Below the pieces are notes generated by a model that was not told the DNA's origin, made no database searches, and was given only the letters and a program-made list of their open reading frames with translations. Shown here one piece after another: positions 1-9,940 of a stretch of DNA of 64,000 nucleotides. Source of the DNA: an uncultured Aquimonas sp. (GTDB lineage: Bacteria; Pseudomonadota; Gammaproteobacteria; Xanthomonadales; Xanthomonadaceae); assembly GCF_937888285.1 (NCBI RefSeq), contig NZ_CALART010000007.1:32946-96945 (forward strand), written 5' to 3'. The position numbers and the translations under genes are program-made. Numbering within the stretch: the stretch's first letter is position 1; each line of letters opens with the position of its first letter.

Positions 1-3000
1 GGCGGCGCCGCCCGGGGCGGTGGTCAGGGTGCCGAGTGTCCACACCACGCGATCGTCGAAGGCGTCAGCGTCGGGGCCATCGCTGGCCACACCCGCGGTG
101 CCGACCGCCGGCGCGCCGCTGATCGACGAACCCACGCTGACGATCCGCGAAGACAGCACGCGCATCGACACCGTGCCGGTGGGCAACTGGTCCTCGACCA
201 CGGCGCCGGGGCTGACGCCGGCGGGCAGGGTCGCAGTGAAGCGGTAGGTGACCTGTTCGCCGATGGTCAGGTCGGGCACGCCGGCACCGAGCTGGGCGCT
301 GCCGGTGTCAGGTTCCGAAGTGGCGAACACGCTCTTGACCATGCCCGGCACGGTTACCGCGATGGTGTGCGAGTCGCTGGCCGAGTAGGCGCGACCGAAG
401 GGGCCGTCGGGCGCGGCCGGATCGACCGAGCGATAGCTGGCGTTGGCGGTGTTGACCACCGAGGCGCCGGTGGCGACCGTCGTGTCCAGGGTCGCGGTGT
501 AGCTCAGTTCGAGCTGGCAGCCCAGCGGCAACTGGTCGACACCGATCGCGATCTCGGTCGGCGTCGAGGCGTTGACCACCACCGGCGCCGGCAGGCAGGT
601 GCCGGTGGTCTGGAACAGAAGGTCGCGCAGGTTGACCAGCTGCGGCGGCAGGGTGTCGACGATCTGCACGGCCTGGGCATCGGCGGTGGAACCGCTGCTG
701 TGGCGCAGCACCACGCTGAAGTCGACGTCATCGCCGGCCTGGCCGCTGCTGAGGCTGCCGACCTTGTCGACCAGCAGCTGCGGTTCGACCAGATCCAGCG
801 GCGCAGTCGCGGTGCCCGACAGGCCCGGGCCGAACTGCACGCTGGCGGTGTTGGTCAGCTGATCGCCGCTGGCATTGGCCGGCAGGTCGCGCACGCGGGT
901 GACCACCTCGATGACGATGGTGTCCTCGCCCGGCGCGGGCGGGTTCAGCACCTGGCCGAAGTTGAACTCGATGCGGTCGTTGATGCCGTCGCCGAGCTGG
1001 GCGTCGCTCACGCTCGGAATCGGGTTCGGAATCGCCGGGCTCAAGCCCGGGCTGATCGAGATGACGCTGCCGCCGAGGATCTCCAGCACGCCGCCCGCAA
1101 AGGGCGCCTGATCGGCGATCACCACCTGCGGAATGGAGCCCTCGGGCAGGGTCGCGGTGATGCGGAAGGTTGCGATCTCTCCGATTGTGAGATCGGCCAC
1201 GGCCGGCCGCACCTGTCCGATCTGGGTGAAGGGCAGCGAGGTCGAGAACAGGCTCTTGCCCAGGGTGACCGCGGTGATGCCCAGCGTGGCGGTGTCGGTG
1301 TCGCGGTAGTCGTTGGGGCCGACGCCGCTGCCGTTGCGCTCACCGCCGTCGCTGCCGCCCGCGCCCGGCGTGGTCGAGCCGGTCGGATTGGCGACACTGC
1401 CGGCGCCCGGCAGGCTGCTGTAGGCAAGGTTCGCGGTATTGGCCAGGGCCGTGCCGGGCGCGACCGTGTTCAGCACCAGAGCGGTGTAGCTCAGGTTGAC
1501 CGAAGCGCCCGGCGGCATGCTGGCGATCAGCAGGTCGATGCTGTTGCCGGCCGAGTTGTTGGTGACTCCGCTGGCGCCGCCGCCCAGACTGACGTTGATC
1601 GAGCCGAGATCGAGACTCAGGCCGGCCGGCAGCGTGTCGAGCAGGCTGACTTCGAAGGCCGTGCTGTTGGCCGCGCCCGCCGCATTCGAGAAGGTCACGG
1701 TGTAGCTCACGGTGTCGCCGGCGTCGGCGCTGGCGGGCGACACGCTCTTGAGCAGGTTGGTGATCGAAGGCTCGGCGATGGTCGAGGACACGCCGCCGGA
1801 GTTGCCGCCGAGCTGGCTGGTGCCGCTGCCAACCCGGTACACGTTGTTGCGGGTCTCGCCGGCGTCATTGCTGCCAGCGACGCTGTTGTCGACCAGCACG
1901 TTGAACTCGATCACCACGAATTCGTCGTCGGCATCGCGATCGGCATTGACCAGGGTGCCCAAGCGGAAGCAGACGTCGGTGCCGGTGGCGAAGCTGCCGG
2001 GCGCAGCGCAGTTCAGGGTGCCGGTGCCAACGTTGACTGCCGCATTCGCACCCAGATCAAGCCCCGCCGCCAGCGGCGTGATCGCCGCACTGGCGGCGCT
2101 GCCGCTGATCGTCGGAATGGCCGCCAGGGTGCTGCTGCTGAGCCCGCCGCCGTTGCTGATGAAGACCACGCGGGCGCTGCCGTCGTTGAGGAAGCTGAGG
2201 CCCGGCGGCAACACGTCGAACACGCGGAAATCGCTGATCTGGCCTTCCGGAACGCGGGTGGCCAGGCGATAGCGGATGATCTCGCCGATGGCGACGAAGG
2301 GATCGGCGGTGTGCGCCTCCGAGGTCGCAACCCGCGACTTGGCGAGCGCGGGCAGGGCGATGCCGACGCTGGCGTCGTCGCTGATCGGCGGGAACGCCGA
2401 CACGCCGGGCGTGCCCAGCGGCTGCGACATCCAGGTGGCGCTGGCGGTGTTGAGGATCGACTGCCCCGGCGCGACCGTGTCGGCCAGCACGCACTGCACG
2501 TCGACGAAGGCAGTGTCGCCGGCATAGGGCGCTCCGGCGCTGCCGTCGTTGGGCGCAAGCACGGCCGCACCGGGGGCGCCGTTCAACAGGGTCAGGCCGG
2601 TGGCGAGGCTGCCGCTGGTCGTCAGGGTGACGCCGTCGCCCCGGGTGCTGGCGACAACGGCGCAGGCATCCAGACCGACCGCGCCCGGGTCGGTCACGAC
2701 CACGTTGTAGGCCGGCGCACCGCCGCTGTTCTCGATCGTGATGCGGTAGGTGACGCTGTCGCCCGCATCCATGCCGCTGGCGTTGCCGTTGACCGGCAGC
2801 ACCGTCGGCGCCGGGCTGATCGGCGCGGTGCCGCGGCTGGTGGTCAGAACGCCCTTGTTCAGCACCAGCGCAGGCGCGCGCACGCTGAACTGCACCGGCG
2901 CGCTGGACACCAGCTCTTCGCCGCCGGTGTTGTTGGCGCTGGCGCGGAAGATGTTGGTGAGGAACAGACCGTCGGCGAAGGGCGTGCTGGTGACCTGCAC

Positions 3001-4773
3001 GCGCACGTCGATCGCCAGCACCTGCGGGCTGGTGGTGTTGATGTCGGGGAACTCGATGATCAGCGCGTTGTTCGGTGGGTCCACCGTGATCGAGGTCGGC
3101 GTGAGGTTGAGGGTGTCGGCGTCGACGCCGCCCAACGCGCGGAACACATCCGGACCGCCGTAGCTGAGGTTCATGCCTGACACGTCGAACACCGGCAGCG
3201 GGAAGAAGTCGCGGAAGCGGATGCTGCGGGTATCGCCGGAGGGCACGTCCATCGCCAGCCGGAAGGTGACGAAATCGCCGGGGAAGAAGGGCCCGGTCGA
3301 AAGCAACTGCTTGCGGATCTCCAGCGGCTGCACCAGGAAGGTGGCCGCGCTGCCGTCGCTGCAGCCGGTGGCGCCGCCGCTCAGCGCATAGCTGGCGACC
3401 ACGGTATTGGTCAGCGGGTCGGCGGCCAGCACCGGCTCGCCGCTGCTCTCATAGGTCTGGCGCACTACCGCGGTGTAGCTGAGGCTGACCGTGCTGCCCG
3501 CCGGCAGGTCGCTGCCCACGGCGGCGCCGATGTCGTAGGCGATCGTATCGGCCACCCCCGGCGTCACGGTCGGCGCGATCGCGATCGCGCTGCCGTTGAC
3601 GCTCAGGCCGATGTGGGCGACGAAGTCGATGCCGTCGGGCAGGGTGTCCAGCACCGACAGCGCGCTGGTTGCGGCGAACTCGGTGGTCTGGAAAGCCAGC
3701 GTGTAGGTCAGCGCGGCGCCCGGCGCACCGCCGCCCGGCGATACCGACTTCTGCACCGCCAGATGCTTGGCGACCACGTCCGAGGTGTCGGTCTGCAGGG
3801 CCAGCGGCTGCGGTGCACCGGCGGACGGCACATAGGTCGCCTGCGCGCTGGCGCTGTTGGTCTGCAGCTCGGCGGCGCAGCTCAGCTCATCGAGGGTATC
3901 GATGATGTGCGCCGGGAAACTCACGCTGACGTCGGCGTCGGCAGCCGTGCCGACCGTGTTGCCACTGCACTGCACCTCGACCACGCCGCCCGGGCTGCCG
4001 AGCGGCGGCGACTGCGTCACCGTGCAGCCAACTCCGCCGACGATGCTGACCGGCCCGACAAACTGGACATCGGCGGGCAGCTCGTCGCGCAGCACCAGCG
4101 GGTTCACCACCGCGGTGTTGGCGATGTCGGCGACCAGGGTGTAGGTGTAGGGCCAGATCGCGCCCGGCGGGCGCTCCTGCTCTACCGCGGCGTTGCTCTT
4201 GCGGAAGCGCAGCACGGTCGGAGTGACGCTCTGCGCGGGCGCTGAACCGATGATCGAACCGTTGCTGCCAGTCGGGGTGTCGCCGAAGCGGTAGACCGGG
4301 GTCAGGCTCACCGGGTAAGCGGTGCCCACGCTCGCGCCCGGCGCGATGCTCAGGCAGAGGGTCGACTCCAGCGGCGGCCCACCGGCGGTGACCGAACCCA
4401 CCGGCAGCTGCAGCACCAGCAGGCGGAAGCCCTGCGGCGCGCTGACCACGGCGCTGGCCGGTGCCAGTGCGAGCGGGTCGTTGAGCTGCCCGGACACCGG
4501 GAACACCTGGTTGCTGATCACCGCCAGCGGCGCGCCGAACAGTTCGGCGCTGTTGAATCCGAGCTCGGGCGGCAGTACCAGGCGGTAGTAGGGCCCGTAG
4601 CCGGTTGCCCCGCTGTTGCTGAAGCTGGTGTCGAAGCAGAAGCCTTCGCCGAGGAAGGAGTGGGCGGGGACGCCCGGGCTGGTGGCGGGCACCTGGGCGA
4701 GGGCTGTGCTCGCGAACAGGGCCAGAAGCAGGCTCAGGGCCCCCTGGACGGGGCCGGGCAGAAGGCTTCGCAT
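1..4773 (-). CDS. Giant secreted DUF11/isopeptide-type repeat protein, 3' end outside window
   Basis: The frame starts at the ATG complementary to 4771-4773 and stays open for 1591 codons to the window edge, so the C-terminus is missing. Residues 1-26 form a Sec signal peptide (MRSLLPGP, a Leu/Ala core, then ALA|QVPA). The rest is a series of roughly 120-180-residue beta-rich modules. Each opens with a line such as LLKSVSPASADAGDTVSYT and continues with DTLPAGLS-type and LSYTA-type segments. Some modules carry the GE.xRYRL.xxVPEG pattern of fimbrial isopeptide-forming domains. Such DUF11-family proteins are surface or extracellular, often adhesive, structural proteins. Function here is inferred from family only. 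Codon use matches the neighbours. No sortase signal or anchor can be judged because the end is absent. Several long open frames on the other strand are shadows of this gene. Confidence 0.88.
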   Translation of the reverse strand, partial: MRSLLPGPVQGALSLLLALFASTALAQVPATSPGVPAHSFLGEGFCFDTSFSNSGATGYGPYYRLVLPPELGFNSAELFGAPLAVISNQVFPVSGQLNDPLALAPASAVVSAPQGFRLLVLQLPVGSVTAGGPPLESTLCLSIAPGASVGTAYPVSLTPVYRFGDTPTGSNGSIIGSAPAQSVTPTVLRFRKSNAAVEQERPPGAIWPYTYTLVADIANTAVVNPLVLRDELPADVQFVGPVSIVGGVGCTVTQSPPLGSPGGVVEVQCSGNTVGTAADADVSVSFPAHIIDTLDELSCAAELQTNSASAQATYVPSAGAPQPLALQTDTSDVVAKHLAVQKSVSPGGGAPGAALTYTLAFQTTEFAATSALSVLDTLPDGIDFVAHIGLSVNGSAIAIAPTVTPGVADTIAYDIGAAVGSDLPAGSTVSLSYTAVVRQTYESSGEPVLAADPLTNTVVASYALSGGATGCSDGSAATFLVQPLEIRKQLLSTGPFFPGDFVTFRLAMDVPSGDTRSIRFRDFFPLPVFDVSGMNLSYGGPDVFRALGGVDADTLNLTPTSITVDPPNNALIIEFPDINTTSPQVLAIDVRVQVTSTPFADGLFLTNIFRASANNTGGEELVSSAPVQFSVRAPALVLNKGVLTTSRGTAPISPAPTVLPVNGNASGMDAGDSVTYRITIENSGGAPAYNVVVTDPGAVGLDACAVVASTRGDGVTLTTSGSLATGLTLLNGAPGAAVLAPNDGSAGAPYAGDTAFVDVQCVLADTVAPGQSILNTASATWMSQPLGTPGVSAFPPISDDASVGIALPALAKSRVATSEAHTADPFVAIGEIIRYRLATRVPEGQISDFRVFDVLPPGLSFLNDGSARVVFISNGGGLSSSTLAAIPTISGSAASAAITPLAAGLDLGANAAVNVGTGTLNCAAPGSFATGTDVCFRLGTLVNADRDADDEFVVIEFNVLVDNSVAGSNDAGETRNNVYRVGSGTSQLGGNSGGVSSTIAEPSITNLLKSVSPASADAGDTVSYTVTFSNAAGAANSTAFEVSLLDTLPAGLSLDLGSINVSLGGGASGVTNNSAGNSIDLLIASMPPGASVNLSYTALVLNTVAPGTALANTANLAYSSLPGAGSVANPTGSTTPGAGGSDGGERNGSGVGPNDYRDTDTATLGITAVTLGKSLFSTSLPFTQIGQVRPAVADLTIGEIATFRITATLPEGSIPQVVIADQAPFAGGVLEILGGSVISISPGLSPAIPNPIPSVSDAQLGDGINDRIEFNFGQVLNPPAPGEDTIVIEVVTRVRDLPANASGDQLTNTASVQFGPGLSGTATAPLDLVEPQLLVDKVGSLSSGQAGDDVDFSVVLRHSSGSTADAQAVQIVDTLPPQLVNLRDLLFQTTGTCLPAPVVVNASTPTEIAIGVDQLPLGCQLELSYTATLDTTVATGASVVNTANASYRSVDPAAPDGPFGRAYSASDSHTIAVTVPGMVKSVFATSEPDTGSAQLGAGVPDLTIGEQVTYRFTATLPAGVSPGAVVEDQLPTGTVSMRVLSSRIVSVGSSISGAPAVGTAGVASDGPDADAFDDRVVWTLGTLTTAPGGAA

Positions 4774-5035
4774 GTGCAGCGTCTCCAGACCGGCGAAGGA
4801 AATCCGGCCGAAAACGCGGGAACGCCAGCTGCAGGCAGCCGCCGTTCCACGGGGACACATACGAACAACTGGCGAAGCACGCCGCCCTTGACCCGTGCAG
4901 CCCCCTGTGGCCGCCAGCTCCGGAAATCACCGCCGGTCGCAGATGCGTTTCCGGAGCGGAGAGCAGGGTAACCCGGCGATATGGCGCCCGATTGTCAAAG
5001 ATGCTGTCAGCGCGTCAGTCCAGACCCGACAGTCA

Positions 5036-7246
5036 CTACGGCGCTGCGAAGAACTCGGCCATCGGCAGCGGCCGACTGAATGCGTAACCCTGCGCGTAGT
5101 CGAGCCCGAGCTCGCGCATCTGTTCGGCCAGCTGCGGGCTTTCGACCCACTCGGCCACGGTCTGCCGGCCGGTGACATGGGCGATCCGCACGATCGACTG
5201 CACGATCGCCAGGGCCAGCGACGAGTCTGCGGCCTCGCGCACGAAGCTGCCGTCGATCTTGAGCAGGTCGACATCGAGTTTCGGCAGGTAGGAGAACGAA
5301 CAGAAGCCGGTGCCGAAGTCGTCCAGCGCGAAGCGACAGCCCAGCGCGCGCAGGCTGCGGATGAACTCGACCGCGCGGCCCAGATCGCTGACCGCGCCGG
5401 TCTCGGTGATCTCGAAGCACAGCCGGGTCGGCGGAAAGCTCGAGCGCGCCAGACGCTGGCGCAGGAAGCGCGCGAAGCCGGCATCCACCAGCGACGCCGC
5501 CGACAGGTTGATCGAGCACATGCGCACGCTGGCGGCCTGCTGCGGGTGGGCTTCCAGCCAGCCCAGGCAGCGGTCCACCACCCAGGTGTCGAGCTGCGCC
5601 GACAGTCCGAAGCGTTCGGCGGCGGCGATGAACTCCGCCGGCGGCAGCAGCTCGCCGGTGAGCGGATCGCGCTTGCGCAGCAGCACCTCGAAGTGGCGAC
5701 CGCTCTCCTCGCCGCGCAGCGGTGTGATGCCCTGGCAGAACAGCTCGAAGCGGTCATGCTCCAGCGCTTCGTTGATGCGCATCACCCAGTGCATGGCCGA
5801 GGTGCGCTCGCGCACCGCCTGTTCGCTGGCGTCGGCGCGCTGCACGCGATTGCCGCCCAGCTCCTTGGCGGTGAAGCAGGCCGCATCGACCTGGGCGAGC
5901 AGGGTGCCGGGATCGATTGCCGAATCTTCGGCCAACACCCAGCCGATGCTGGCTCGGGTCGAGACCAGGCCCGACTGCCAGCCAAAGCGGAAGTCGGCAA
6001 TGGTCTGGCACAGTTGCTCCAGCTCGTGCACGGCCTCGGCTTCGTGCACGCAGGGCTGCAGCACGGCGAACTCGTCGCCACCAATGCGGAACAGATAGGC
6101 GTGCTCGGGCAGGGCTGCGCGAATCACGCCGGACAGTTCGCGCAGCAGGGCGTCGCCTGCGGCGTGGCTCAAGGTGTCGTTGATGATCTTGAACTGGTCG
6201 AGATCGAGGTAGGCGACCAGCAGCGGACGCCCGCTCGGCATCGCCAGCGCGCCCCGCAGATCCTCTTCGAAGGCGGCTCGGTTGGGCAGCCCGGTCAACG
6301 GATCGCGCAGCGCGCGCCGCAGCATCTTCAGCGCCGCGATGCGGTTCTCGTGGATGGCGGCGGCGAGGATCTGTGGCACCACCATGGTGATGCACAGGAA
6401 GACCACGAGCACCGCGCTCTCGACGACGCCACTGGGCACCTGGAAGCCGCCGATGCCGAGTCCGGTCAGGGCGGCGACGATCAGCGCGAAGCCGGTCGTG
6501 AGGATGAAAGTCAGCAGCGGCGGGAAGCGGATCGCGCTCCACAGCAGCAGGGTCATGGGCAGCCCGGCCAGACCCAGCGCCTGGGTGCCGCTGCGCGCGC
6601 CCACCGCGAACACCACGGCGAGCACGCCCAGGCTCAGCACGGACCACAGCGCGTACTCGGGCAGGCCGCGCCGCCCTTCGGCCTGCGGGTCGGAAGGGCT
6701 CTGCTGCAGTCGACGGCGCAGCGCCGCCGCAATCAGCAGCAGGGTTGCGGTCAGGGCGATCACGCCGAACAGATCGCCGAGCAACCAGGCCAGCGCCGCT
6801 GACGCCCACTGTTCGCTGCGGCCAAGGCCGGACACGATCAGCCCGGTCGTGCCGATGGCGGCACTGCAGAGCGCCAGGGCGACGGCCCCCATCAGGATCC
6901 GGAAGCCGGTCTGCACGGTCAGCTTGCTGCGGGCGTCGCCACCAAGACTGCGGTAGACCGCGGCTCCGACCAGAGCGCCCAGCGCGTTGGCCGCCATCGA
7001 GAACGGCAGGAAGCTCAGCGGCACCGGCACCAACAGCGCGTGCATCAGCAGTACGCCGGCCAGCACCGCGAGCGCTGCACGTGCGCCGAGCAGGATCACG
7101 GCGGCCAGCGCGACCCCGGCCGGCAGCCAGATCAGGGCGACATCGTCGGGCCCACGGATGAAGCCGATGCTCAGCCGGGCGGCGAGCAGGTAGAGCACCA
7201 GCGTTGCGAGCAGCCAGGGCAGTGATCGGCTCAGCGGGGTCGGCAC
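5036..7246 (-). CDS. MASE1-GGDEF-EAL cyclic-di-GMP turnover protein
   Basis: About 736 residues. The N-terminal 290 residues hold around eight hydrophobic segments with the MASE1 signature IWLPAGVALAAVILLG. A GGDEF domain follows, with RIGGDEFAVL near residue 387, and then a C-terminal EAL domain. The EAL motif reads EVLLRKRD and the catalytic loop reads LDDFGTGFCSFSYL. GGDEF domains make c-di-GMP and EAL domains hydrolyse it. The EAL-motif position is EVL rather than EAL, a common active variant, so the direction of activity is uncertain. I prefer the GTG start at 7246 because a GAGG Shine-Dalgarno-like sequence lies about 10 bases upstream. A GTG at 7270 in the same frame has none. It lies opposite to pyrC across a 378-base gap. 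Confidence 0.9.
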   Translation of the reverse strand: MPTPLSRSLPWLLATLVLYLLAARLSIGFIRGPDDVALIWLPAGVALAAVILLGARAALAVLAGVLLMHALLVPVPLSFLPFSMAANALGALVGAAVYRSLGGDARSKLTVQTGFRILMGAVALALCSAAIGTTGLIVSGLGRSEQWASAALAWLLGDLFGVIALTATLLLIAAALRRRLQQSPSDPQAEGRRGLPEYALWSVLSLGVLAVVFAVGARSGTQALGLAGLPMTLLLWSAIRFPPLLTFILTTGFALIVAALTGLGIGGFQVPSGVVESAVLVVFLCITMVVPQILAAAIHENRIAALKMLRRALRDPLTGLPNRAAFEEDLRGALAMPSGRPLLVAYLDLDQFKIINDTLSHAAGDALLRELSGVIRAALPEHAYLFRIGGDEFAVLQPCVHEAEAVHELEQLCQTIADFRFGWQSGLVSTRASIGWVLAEDSAIDPGTLLAQVDAACFTAKELGGNRVQRADASEQAVRERTSAMHWVMRINEALEHDRFELFCQGITPLRGEESGRHFEVLLRKRDPLTGELLPPAEFIAAAERFGLSAQLDTWVVDRCLGWLEAHPQQAASVRMCSINLSAASLVDAGFARFLRQRLARSSFPPTRLCFEITETGAVSDLGRAVEFIRSLRALGCRFALDDFGTGFCSFSYLPKLDVDLLKIDGSFVREAADSSLALAIVQSIVRIAHVTGRQTVAEWVESPQLAEQMRELGLDYAQGYAFSRPLPMAEFFAAP

Positions 7247-7624
7247 GTGGCGTCGTCCTCGTCGGTACACCGTCCATGCGGGTGGGCGGGCCGCGTCCAG
7301 CGACCCCAGGCAGCGCGAGGAACTGAACTTGGACAGCCCCTTGGGATCCGCAGCTCCGAAGATCGTCGGAGGGGCGCAGTCATGGGATCAGGGCAATCGA
7401 AAAATGCAATGCGCGGGTCGAGCCGGAAGAGTGTTGCAAGACCTGAGCCGCACACGCGAAGGGGCTGGACACGGCTGCTAACATCATCGCGCTGTCGCCA
7501 TGGGCACACCAGCACACCGTGATCTGGTCGCGCCTGCCCATCGCCGCCGATGTCCCTACCCCGAATGCGCCGCACTGCCGACCCGAAGCGGCACCCCGCG
7601 GAGCGCACCCGAAAGGCCCCGAGC
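7247..7624. other. Divergent intergenic region, c-di-GMP gene / pyrC
   Basis: This 378-base stretch separates two divergently transcribed genes and must hold both promoters. I see no convincing -35/-10 pair, palindrome or small gene. Short open frames that cross it show no recognisable protein features. Confidence 0.5.
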
Positions 7625-8656
7625 ATGATCGAGATCACCCGCCCCGATGACTGGCACCTGCACCTGCGCGACGGCGCCGGCCTTGCAGCCGTGTTGCCAC
7701 ACACCGCTGCCCAGTTCGCCCGCGCCATCGTGATGCCCAACCTGCGGCCGCCGGTACGGACGGTGGCCGAGGCTGCCGCCTACCGCCAGCGGATTCTTGA
7801 CGCGCTCCCGCAAGGCGTGGCCTTCGAGCCCTTGATGACGCTCTACCTCACCGACAACACGCCGGCATCCGAGATCGAACTCGCCGCGGCCAGCGGCTTC
7901 GTCAAGGCAGTCAAGTACTACCCGGCCGGCGCCACCACCAACAGCGATTCCGGCGTCACCGACCTCGCCCGCTGCGAGGCGGTGTTCGATGCCCTGCAGC
8001 GCACTGGCCTGCCGCTGCTGATGCACGGTGAGGTCACCGATCACACGGTCGATGTGTTCGATCGCGAGGCGGTGTTCATCGAGCGCCACCTGCAGCGCGT
8101 GGTGGAGGCGTTTCCGACGCTCAAGGTGGTGCTGGAGCACGTCACCACTCGCCAGGGCATCGAGTTCGTGCGCGCGGCACGCGAGGGCGTGGCGGCCACG
8201 CTGACCGCGCATCACCTGCTGCTCAATCGCAACGCCATGTTCAGCGGCGGCCTGCGCCCGCATGCCTATTGCCTGCCCGTGCTCAAGCGCGAGGAGCACC
8301 GCCGGGTGCTGATGGAGGCCGCGATCTCCGGCAGCCCGAAGTTCTTCCTCGGCACCGACAGCGCGCCGCATGCGCGCCACACCAAGGAAGCCAGCTGCGG
8401 CTGCGCGGGGCTGTATACCGCGCACGCGGCGATCGAGCTCTACGCCGAGGCCTTCGAGGACGCCGGCGCGCTGGACCGGCTGGAAGGCTTCGCCAGCTTC
8501 TTCGGGCCGGACTTCTACGGCCTTCCGCGCAATACCGACCGCATCCGCCTGCTGCGCGAGGACTGGACCGCGCCGGAGAGCTATCCCTTCGGCGCCGACA
8601 CCGTCGTGCCGATGCGTGCGGGCGAAGTGATCCGCTGGCGGCTGGCGCAGGGCTGA
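7625..8656 (+). CDS. pyrC: Dihydroorotase (PyrC type)
   Basis: 343 residues, close to the 348 of E. coli PyrC. The enzyme reversibly converts N-carbamoyl-aspartate to dihydroorotate in pyrimidine synthesis. The zinc-binding HLHLRDG motif is at residues 11-17. The segment AVKYYPAGATTNS near residue 97 contains the lysine that becomes carboxylated. LLMHGEVT supplies a metal-ligand histidine, and LGTDSAPH carries the catalytic aspartate. I chose the ATG at 7625, which gives the canonical start MIEITRPDDW. An upstream ATG at 7550 would add 25 residues unlike the family. It converges on the diguanylate cyclase gene downstream. Confidence 0.96.
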   Translation: MIEITRPDDWHLHLRDGAGLAAVLPHTAAQFARAIVMPNLRPPVRTVAEAAAYRQRILDALPQGVAFEPLMTLYLTDNTPASEIELAAASGFVKAVKYYPAGATTNSDSGVTDLARCEAVFDALQRTGLPLLMHGEVTDHTVDVFDREAVFIERHLQRVVEAFPTLKVVLEHVTTRQGIEFVRAAREGVAATLTAHHLLLNRNAMFSGGLRPHAYCLPVLKREEHRRVLMEAAISGSPKFFLGTDSAPHARHTKEASCGCAGLYTAHAAIELYAEAFEDAGALDRLEGFASFFGPDFYGLPRNTDRIRLLREDWTAPESYPFGADTVVPMRAGEVIRWRLAQG

Positions 8657-8660
8657 AGCA

Positions 8661-8676
8661 CCGCGCGAAGGCGCGG
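8661..8676 (+). terminator. Short GC hairpin after pyrC
   Basis: The sequence CCGCGC GAAG GCGCGG forms a perfect six-base-pair stem with a tetraloop five bases after the pyrC stop. There is no T run, so it is only a possible terminator or end-stabilising hairpin between two convergent genes. Confidence 0.4.
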
Positions 8677-8713
8677 AGGCGACAGCCTGTGCGGAAGCGG
8701 CAACACCGCTGCC

Positions 8714-9799
8714 TCAGCGCGGCGCCGCCTGCCGCCGCTCGCCCTGCGGAGGACGCGAGCCGCCATCGATGACCACCCGGTTGCGCCCCGACTGCTTGGC
8801 CCGGTACAGCGCGGCATCGGCGCGCGCGAGGGCGTCCTGCCAGGCTTCGTCCGCCGCCTGGCGGGCAGCACCGATCGATACCGTCGCGCGACCGGGCAGA
8901 CGCGACAGGCCGGCGTTGAGCTCGGCCTGCAGCGCGTACAAGCGCGGCGCGGCGTCCTCCAGGCCCAGTTCGGGCAGCAGCAGCACGAACTCCTCGCCGC
9001 CGATCCGATAGACGCCATCGACCCGGCGCAGGCGCTGGCCCAGCAGTTCGACCAGCCCGACCAGCACGCGGTCGCCGGCAGCGTGGCCGTGCTCGTCATT
9101 GACCTGCTTGAACCAGTCGATGTCGAGCACCGCCAGCACGCCTCCGCGGTGCGCCGCCCGCTGCCGCTCCAGGTCGCGCTGCAGGCTGCGGCGATTGCCG
9201 GCACCGGTCAGCGGATCCTCGTCCGCCAGCAGCTGCAGGGCGAGACGCTGGCGTTCGAGGCGGGTCGAGGCGAGCCAGGCGACCCAGGTCACCAGTCCGC
9301 CGGTGGCGAGGTAAGCGGCCCATTCGGTGCTGCTGCCGAACAGGGCGCGGTTGCCGATCAGCACCGCCAGCAGCAGGGCGAGGTTGGCCAGCATCGCAAG
9401 GCGCGGCGGCGCCAGCACGAAGCTCAGCCAGAGCACGAGGAAGGTCCAGTACAGGCCGGTGCGGCCGAACACGTAGGCGCTGGCGATCGCGGCCAGGGTG
9501 GCGACCGCAATGAAGGCGCTCGCGGCAAGGCGCGTGCTGGCGCCACGCAGGGCCCACAGCAACACGCCGCCCAGGGCCAGCACGATCAGCACGTTGAGGG
9601 CGCCGCCGGCGATGTTGCCGCTGCCGAAGCGGTAGACCGCAAAAGCTGACACCACCAGCATCGCGACCGCACCGATCGAGAGCATCAGGGCGAGGCGGAA
9701 GTCCTCTGCGCAGCGCGCCGACAGTGCGGCCAGCCAGCCGCCGCGCGTGCGGCCGCGGTCTGGGGACACAGGCGCTGGACCTGCAGGTTCGCGTGCCAT
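8714..9799 (-). CDS. Membrane diguanylate cyclase (GGDEF)
   Basis: 361 residues from the ATG at 9799. An ATG two codons earlier (9805) and a longer frame to 9877 are alternatives. The N-terminal half has about six hydrophobic segments (for example LALMLSIGAVAMLVVSAFAV) and no recognised sensor family. The C-terminal half is a GGDEF domain. It begins at DPLTGAGNRRSLQRDL, and the active-site loop reads YRIGGEEFVLLLPE, the catalytically competent GGEEF form. It should make c-di-GMP from two GTP at the inner membrane. No RxxD inhibitory site was clearly identified. It follows the Asp-box protein gene on the same strand, but a strong hairpin separates them, so it is probably a separate transcript. 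Confidence 0.9.
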   Translation of the reverse strand: MAREPAGPAPVSPDRGRTRGGWLAALSARCAEDFRLALMLSIGAVAMLVVSAFAVYRFGSGNIAGGALNVLIVLALGGVLLWALRGASTRLAASAFIAVATLAAIASAYVFGRTGLYWTFLVLWLSFVLAPPRLAMLANLALLLAVLIGNRALFGSSTEWAAYLATGGLVTWVAWLASTRLERQRLALQLLADEDPLTGAGNRRSLQRDLERQRAAHRGGVLAVLDIDWFKQVNDEHGHAAGDRVLVGLVELLGQRLRRVDGVYRIGGEEFVLLLPELGLEDAAPRLYALQAELNAGLSRLPGRATVSIGAARQAADEAWQDALARADAALYRAKQSGRNRVVIDGGSRPPQGERRQAAPR

Positions 9800-9881
9800 G
9801 GCCATCGTCGCCCGGCGGGGGTGCCAGCGCGATGCAAGACCTACGCCCGCAGCCTGCGGGCTTGGCGGGTTCGCCACAAGA

Positions 9882-9914
9882 CACAGCCGCCGCGGCGGGG
9901 CCGCGACGGCTGTG
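9882..9914 (-). terminator. Hairpin terminator after the Asp-box protein gene
   Basis: CACAGCCG at 9882-9889 pairs with CGGCTGTG at 9907-9914, and CGCGG pairs with CCGCG inside it. Together they give a 14-position stem with one mismatch and a five-base loop. It sits 26 bases past the stop of the minus-strand gene ending at 9941. On that strand it is followed by a weakly T-rich TGTCTTGT. Confidence 0.55.
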
Positions 9915-9940
9915 CGGGGTGCCGCTTTGACGGTGTTGCC

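Noticed and set aside
367..3180. A 937-residue open frame on the plus strand
   Set aside because: Arg/Gly/Ala/Val-rich translation with no domain, antisense to the well-supported DUF11-type protein. It is a high-GC shadow frame.
7231..7740. A 169-residue minus-strand frame spanning the gap before pyrC
   Set aside because: It overlaps pyrC, has no domain, and its composition is that of a shadow frame.
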